A stretch of 64,000 nt of DNA. Origin: Acinetobacter chinensis. GTDB lineage: Bacteria > Pseudomonadota > Gammaproteobacteria > Pseudomonadales > Moraxellaceae. The translations under genes and the position numbers were made by a program. Location of the stretch: NCBI RefSeq assembly GCF_002165375.2, contig NZ_CP032134.1:744001-808000 (forward strand), in the 5' to 3' direction. Below the pieces are notes generated by a model. The model was not told the origin of the DNA and did no database searches. It was given only the letters and a program-made list of their open reading frames with translations. This document shows positions 61,913 through 64,000 of the stretch, one piece after another (position 1 is the stretch's first letter; the number at the start of each line of letters is the position of its first letter).

Positions 61913-62311
61913 CTATAGTGGGGGCGCAGTCAGGATGGCTTCTTTGGAGCCTGGTAAGCCTGGTTGTGATTCTGGAATAGTTTCCAGCCCCTGAATTTCT
62001 TTTACAATACCGTTCTGGTCAAAGAAAACTTTCAGGTGCTGACCTTTTGCAGCAGGAATCTTCGCTTTTTTAGCATATGTGCCGGGGATATAATTGTAGA
62101 CATAATCCCAGCGCAATGGATTCATCGGATCTGTAATTGTTGGGCTACCCAGTAAAAAGCGAACCTGCTGGTGACTCATTCCGACATGAATCTGTGCGGC
62201 CTGAGCCTGCGTCAGCGGAGAGCCCTGTGGGATATCCACTTTATATACGCCCAGGACTGAACATCCTGCGAGCAGTGAAGTGGCGAATAACGCCAACATG
62301 ATTTTTTGCAT
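61913..62311 (-). CDS. bamE: Outer membrane protein assembly factor BamE
   Basis: 132 residues. The lipobox LLAGCSVLG near residue 16, then GSPLTQAQAAQIHVGMSHQQVRFLLGSPTITDPMNPLRWDYVYNYIPG, the SmpA/OmlA fold. It is a lipoprotein of the BAM complex. It is divergent from fur across 112 bp, the order seen in many gammaproteobacteria. Confidence 0.95.
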   Translation of the reverse strand: MQKIMLALFATSLLAGCSVLGVYKVDIPQGSPLTQAQAAQIHVGMSHQQVRFLLGSPTITDPMNPLRWDYVYNYIPGTYAKKAKIPAAKGQHLKVFFDQNGIVKEIQGLETIPESQPGLPGSKEAILTAPPL

Positions 62312-62423
62312 TTTGCTACACTATCCCAAATTAATTATGATGCATTTGATCCAGGGATAGATCATACTGCATCTTAACTTTGTTGCATATTCCAACTTTA
62401 AATTTGTTGAGAGACCTTTTTTC

Positions 62424-62861
62424 ATGCCTATTTCAAACCAAGATTTACGCAAAGCTGGACTTAAAGTTACGCTTCCTCGAATAAAAATATTGGAATTACT
62501 TGAAAATTCAAGACAACATCACTTAAGCGCGGAAGACATTTATAAGACTTTACTTGAACAGGGCGAAGATGTCGGTCTCGCAACTGTTTACCGTGTGTTA
62601 ACACAGTTTGAAGCTGCGGGGATTATCCAGCGTCATCATTTTGAAAACAATCATTCTGTTTTTGAAATCATGCAGGAAGAACATCACGATCACCTGGTCT
62701 GTCAGAACTGTAATAAAGTGGTTGAATTCAGTAATGATGTTATTGAGCAGGAACAGCATCATGTTGCTGAAAACTATGGCTTTACCCTGACAGGTCACTC
62801 ACTGAACCTTTATGGTTACTGTGATGCGGCTGAATGCCAGGAAGCTTTGCGTAAAAAATAA
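62424..62861 (+). CDS. fur: Ferric uptake regulator Fur
   Basis: 145 residues. The winged helix (LRKAGLKVTLPRIKILELLENS, DVGLATVYRVLTQFEAAGI) is followed by the metal-binding domain EEHHDHLVCQNCNKVVEFS and a second Cys pair, CDAAEC. It represses iron uptake genes when Fe(II)-loaded. Standard length and start. A perfect terminator follows. Confidence 0.97.
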   Translation: MPISNQDLRKAGLKVTLPRIKILELLENSRQHHLSAEDIYKTLLEQGEDVGLATVYRVLTQFEAAGIIQRHHFENNHSVFEIMQEEHHDHLVCQNCNKVVEFSNDVIEQEQHHVAENYGFTLTGHSLNLYGYCDAAECQEALRKK

Positions 62862-62916
62862 TGTTTTATTGCGGTGAGATACTGATCCATTTCTGGTTCT
62901 GGTATTGATCTGAAAA

Positions 62917-62949
62917 TAAAAACAGGCTTCAATTGAAGCCTGTTTTTTT
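62917..62949. terminator. Bidirectional terminator between fur and pilU
   Basis: AACAGGCTTC/GAAGCCTGTT with loop AATT, flanked by A and T runs; serves both convergent genes. Confidence 0.93.
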
Positions 62950-62964
62950 ATTCTGTTTTAAGGA

Positions 62965-64000
62965 TTATTGTCCGTCATAGGTAATCTGAGAACCTGCACT
63001 CATCAGGCGGTCAGCACCTTCTTCAGAAAGTTTGATCTGTAAGCGCAGGTCATTTGGTGAGTCTGCATGTTTCAGTGCATCTTTATAGGTAATCTGCTTG
63101 GCTTTATACAGATCATATAAGGCCTGGTCAAACGTCTGCATTCCCAGTTCACGTGAACGTTTCATCAGATCTTTAATTTCATGAATTTCACCTTTACGGA
63201 TTAAGTCAGAAATTAAAGGTGAGTTAATCAGAATCTCAATAGCAGCACGTCTGGAGTTACCGTCCGGTGTTGGAATCAGCTGCTGTGCAACCATCGCTTT
63301 TAAGTTCAGGGACAGATCCATGAACAGCTGGCTGTGACGGTCTGCTTCAAAGAAGTGAATGATACGGTCAATCGCCTGGTTGGCGTTGTTGGCGTGCAGT
63401 GTAGCAAATACCAGGTGACCGGTTTCGGCGAATGCAATGGCATAGTCCATTGTTTCGCGGGAACGGATTTCCCCGATCAGAATCACATCAGGTGCCTGAC
63501 GCAGTGTATTTTTCAGTGCAATTTCAAAAGAATCTGTATCAATACCGACTTCACGCTGCGTAATGATACAGCCTGCATGTTCATGAACAAATTCAATCGG
63601 ATCTTCAATGGTAATGATATGACCCTTTGAATTATGATTCCTGTATCCAATGATGGAAGCCAGTGATGTGGATTTACCTGTACCTGTCGCACCAACGAAA
63701 ATGATGATGCCACGTTTGGTCATGGCAAGTTCTTTTAAGATCGGTGGAAGTTTTAAGTCATCCATGGTTGGAATCGTGGTTTCAATCCGACGTAAAACCA
63801 TGCCAGGCTGGTCACGTTGCTGAAATGCACTGACACGGAAACGTGCAGTTTTATCACGGTTCATGATGGCAAAGTTACATTCGCGGGTATCTGCAAATTC
63901 TTTGCGCTGTTTATCATTCATAATACTGTTGAGCAGCTGCCCAACAATATCTCCAGTCAGCTTTGTGTTTGCTACAGGCACAATCTGACCGTTAATTTTC
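62965..64000 (-). CDS. pilU: Type IV pilus retraction ATPase PilU (5' end outside the window)
   Basis: At least 345 residues are in view. Walker A GATGTGKSTSLASI, the Asp box HIITIEDPIEF, Walker B APDVILIGEIR and the His box HLVFATLHANNA are complete. The C-terminal SEEGADRLMSAGSQITYDGQ fits PilU rather than PilT. The frame stays open to the right edge (KINGQIVPVANTKLTG), so the gene begins beyond 64000; the apparent GTG at 63981 is internal. It powers pilus retraction with PilT and supports twitching and DNA uptake. Confidence 0.93.
   Translation of the reverse strand, partial: KINGQIVPVANTKLTGDIVGQLLNSIMNDKQRKEFADTRECNFAIMNRDKTARFRVSAFQQRDQPGMVLRRIETTIPTMDDLKLPPILKELAMTKRGIIIFVGATGTGKSTSLASIIGYRNHNSKGHIITIEDPIEFVHEHAGCIITQREVGIDTDSFEIALKNTLRQAPDVILIGEIRSRETMDYAIAFAETGHLVFATLHANNANQAIDRIIHFFEADRHSQLFMDLSLNLKAMVAQQLIPTPDGNSRRAAIEILINSPLISDLIRKGEIHEIKDLMKRSRELGMQTFDQALYDLYKAKQITYKDALKHADSPNDLRLQIKLSEEGADRLMSAGSQITYDGQ

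Noticed and set aside
1..64000. tRNA, rRNA, tmRNA, RNase P RNA, CRISPR arrays, IS elements
   Set aside because: I looked in all intergenic gaps and found no cloverleaf, conserved rRNA text, regularly spaced palindromic repeats with unique spacers, or transposase. The 13.3 kb array is too short and has 3-nt linkers.

Overview
The window is a 64 kb piece of a gammaproteobacterial chromosome that reads as Acinetobacter. The main reasons are an OmpA of the Acinetobacter OmpA38 type, a HemJ-type protoporphyrinogen oxidase, typical Moraxellaceae versions of EF-G, EF-Tu, FtsK and PilU, a moderately AT-rich base composition and many short intrinsic terminators. I cannot name the species. I see no rRNA, tRNA, CRISPR array, phage or intact insertion sequence.

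Layout. 1-4.1 kb: thiolase, a FimT/GspH-like pseudopilin, ompA and a zinc-ribbon NUDIX hydrolase. 4.1-13.3 kb: a plus-strand block with a CoA-type NUDIX hydrolase, gamma carbonic anhydrase-like protein, tsaB, uppP, rsmJ, a membrane-anchored C13 (legumain-like) peptidase, fghA, a DUF898 membrane protein, an M48 protease and rpe. 13.3-22.3 kb is accessory in character: an array of five DnaA-box-like 9-mers at exact 12-bp steps, a copper-resistance operon (small Cys/Met/His protein, copA, a His/Met-rich secreted protein, copB) behind a probable CopR/CusR operator, a multi-hairpin intergenic element, a guanidine-II riboswitch controlling the first of two tandem SMR/Gdx exporters, ogt, a frameshifted NERD-domain gene, thiD, an HAD phosphatase and two copies of a dispersed inverted-repeat element. 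22.3-27.3 kb: D-alanine catabolism (Lrp-type regulator divergent from dadA-alr-ridA-cycA-like permease). 27.4-32.2 kb: acyltransferase-3, a DapA-like aldolase with a multi-hairpin leader, a relic of a second acyltransferase, an AT-rich HAD gene, hemJ and fabB.

32.4-38.6 kb: an EcsC-family gene, then the str operon rpsL-rpsG-fusA-tuf with a good promoter and structured intercistronic regions. 38.7-46.3 kb: a PF10118-type hydrolase, rimI, the two N-degron aminoacyltransferases bpt and aat side by side, trxB and ftsK. 46.3-52.4 kb: an AT-rich orphan gene, a PA4642-like gene, minCDE, an S1-S4-like membrane protein, an LPLAT acyltransferase and an OmpA-domain lipoprotein. 52.4-64 kb: rep, dut, algC, argB, an OlsB-like N-acyltransferase, a class II glutamine amidotransferase, bacteriohemerythrin, an NSS-like membrane protein with rnfH, bamE divergent from fur, and pilU, which runs off the right edge.

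The most informative non-coding observations are the guanidine-II riboswitch, in which the arm and loop of the first hairpin are complementary to the Shine-Dalgarno region, the 12-bp-periodic DnaA-box array downstream of rpe, and the alternative-hairpin leader before the DapA-like gene. The clearest gene-decay signals are the one-base frameshift in the NERD gene and the acyltransferase relic. All statements come from reading the sequence; no database search was run.
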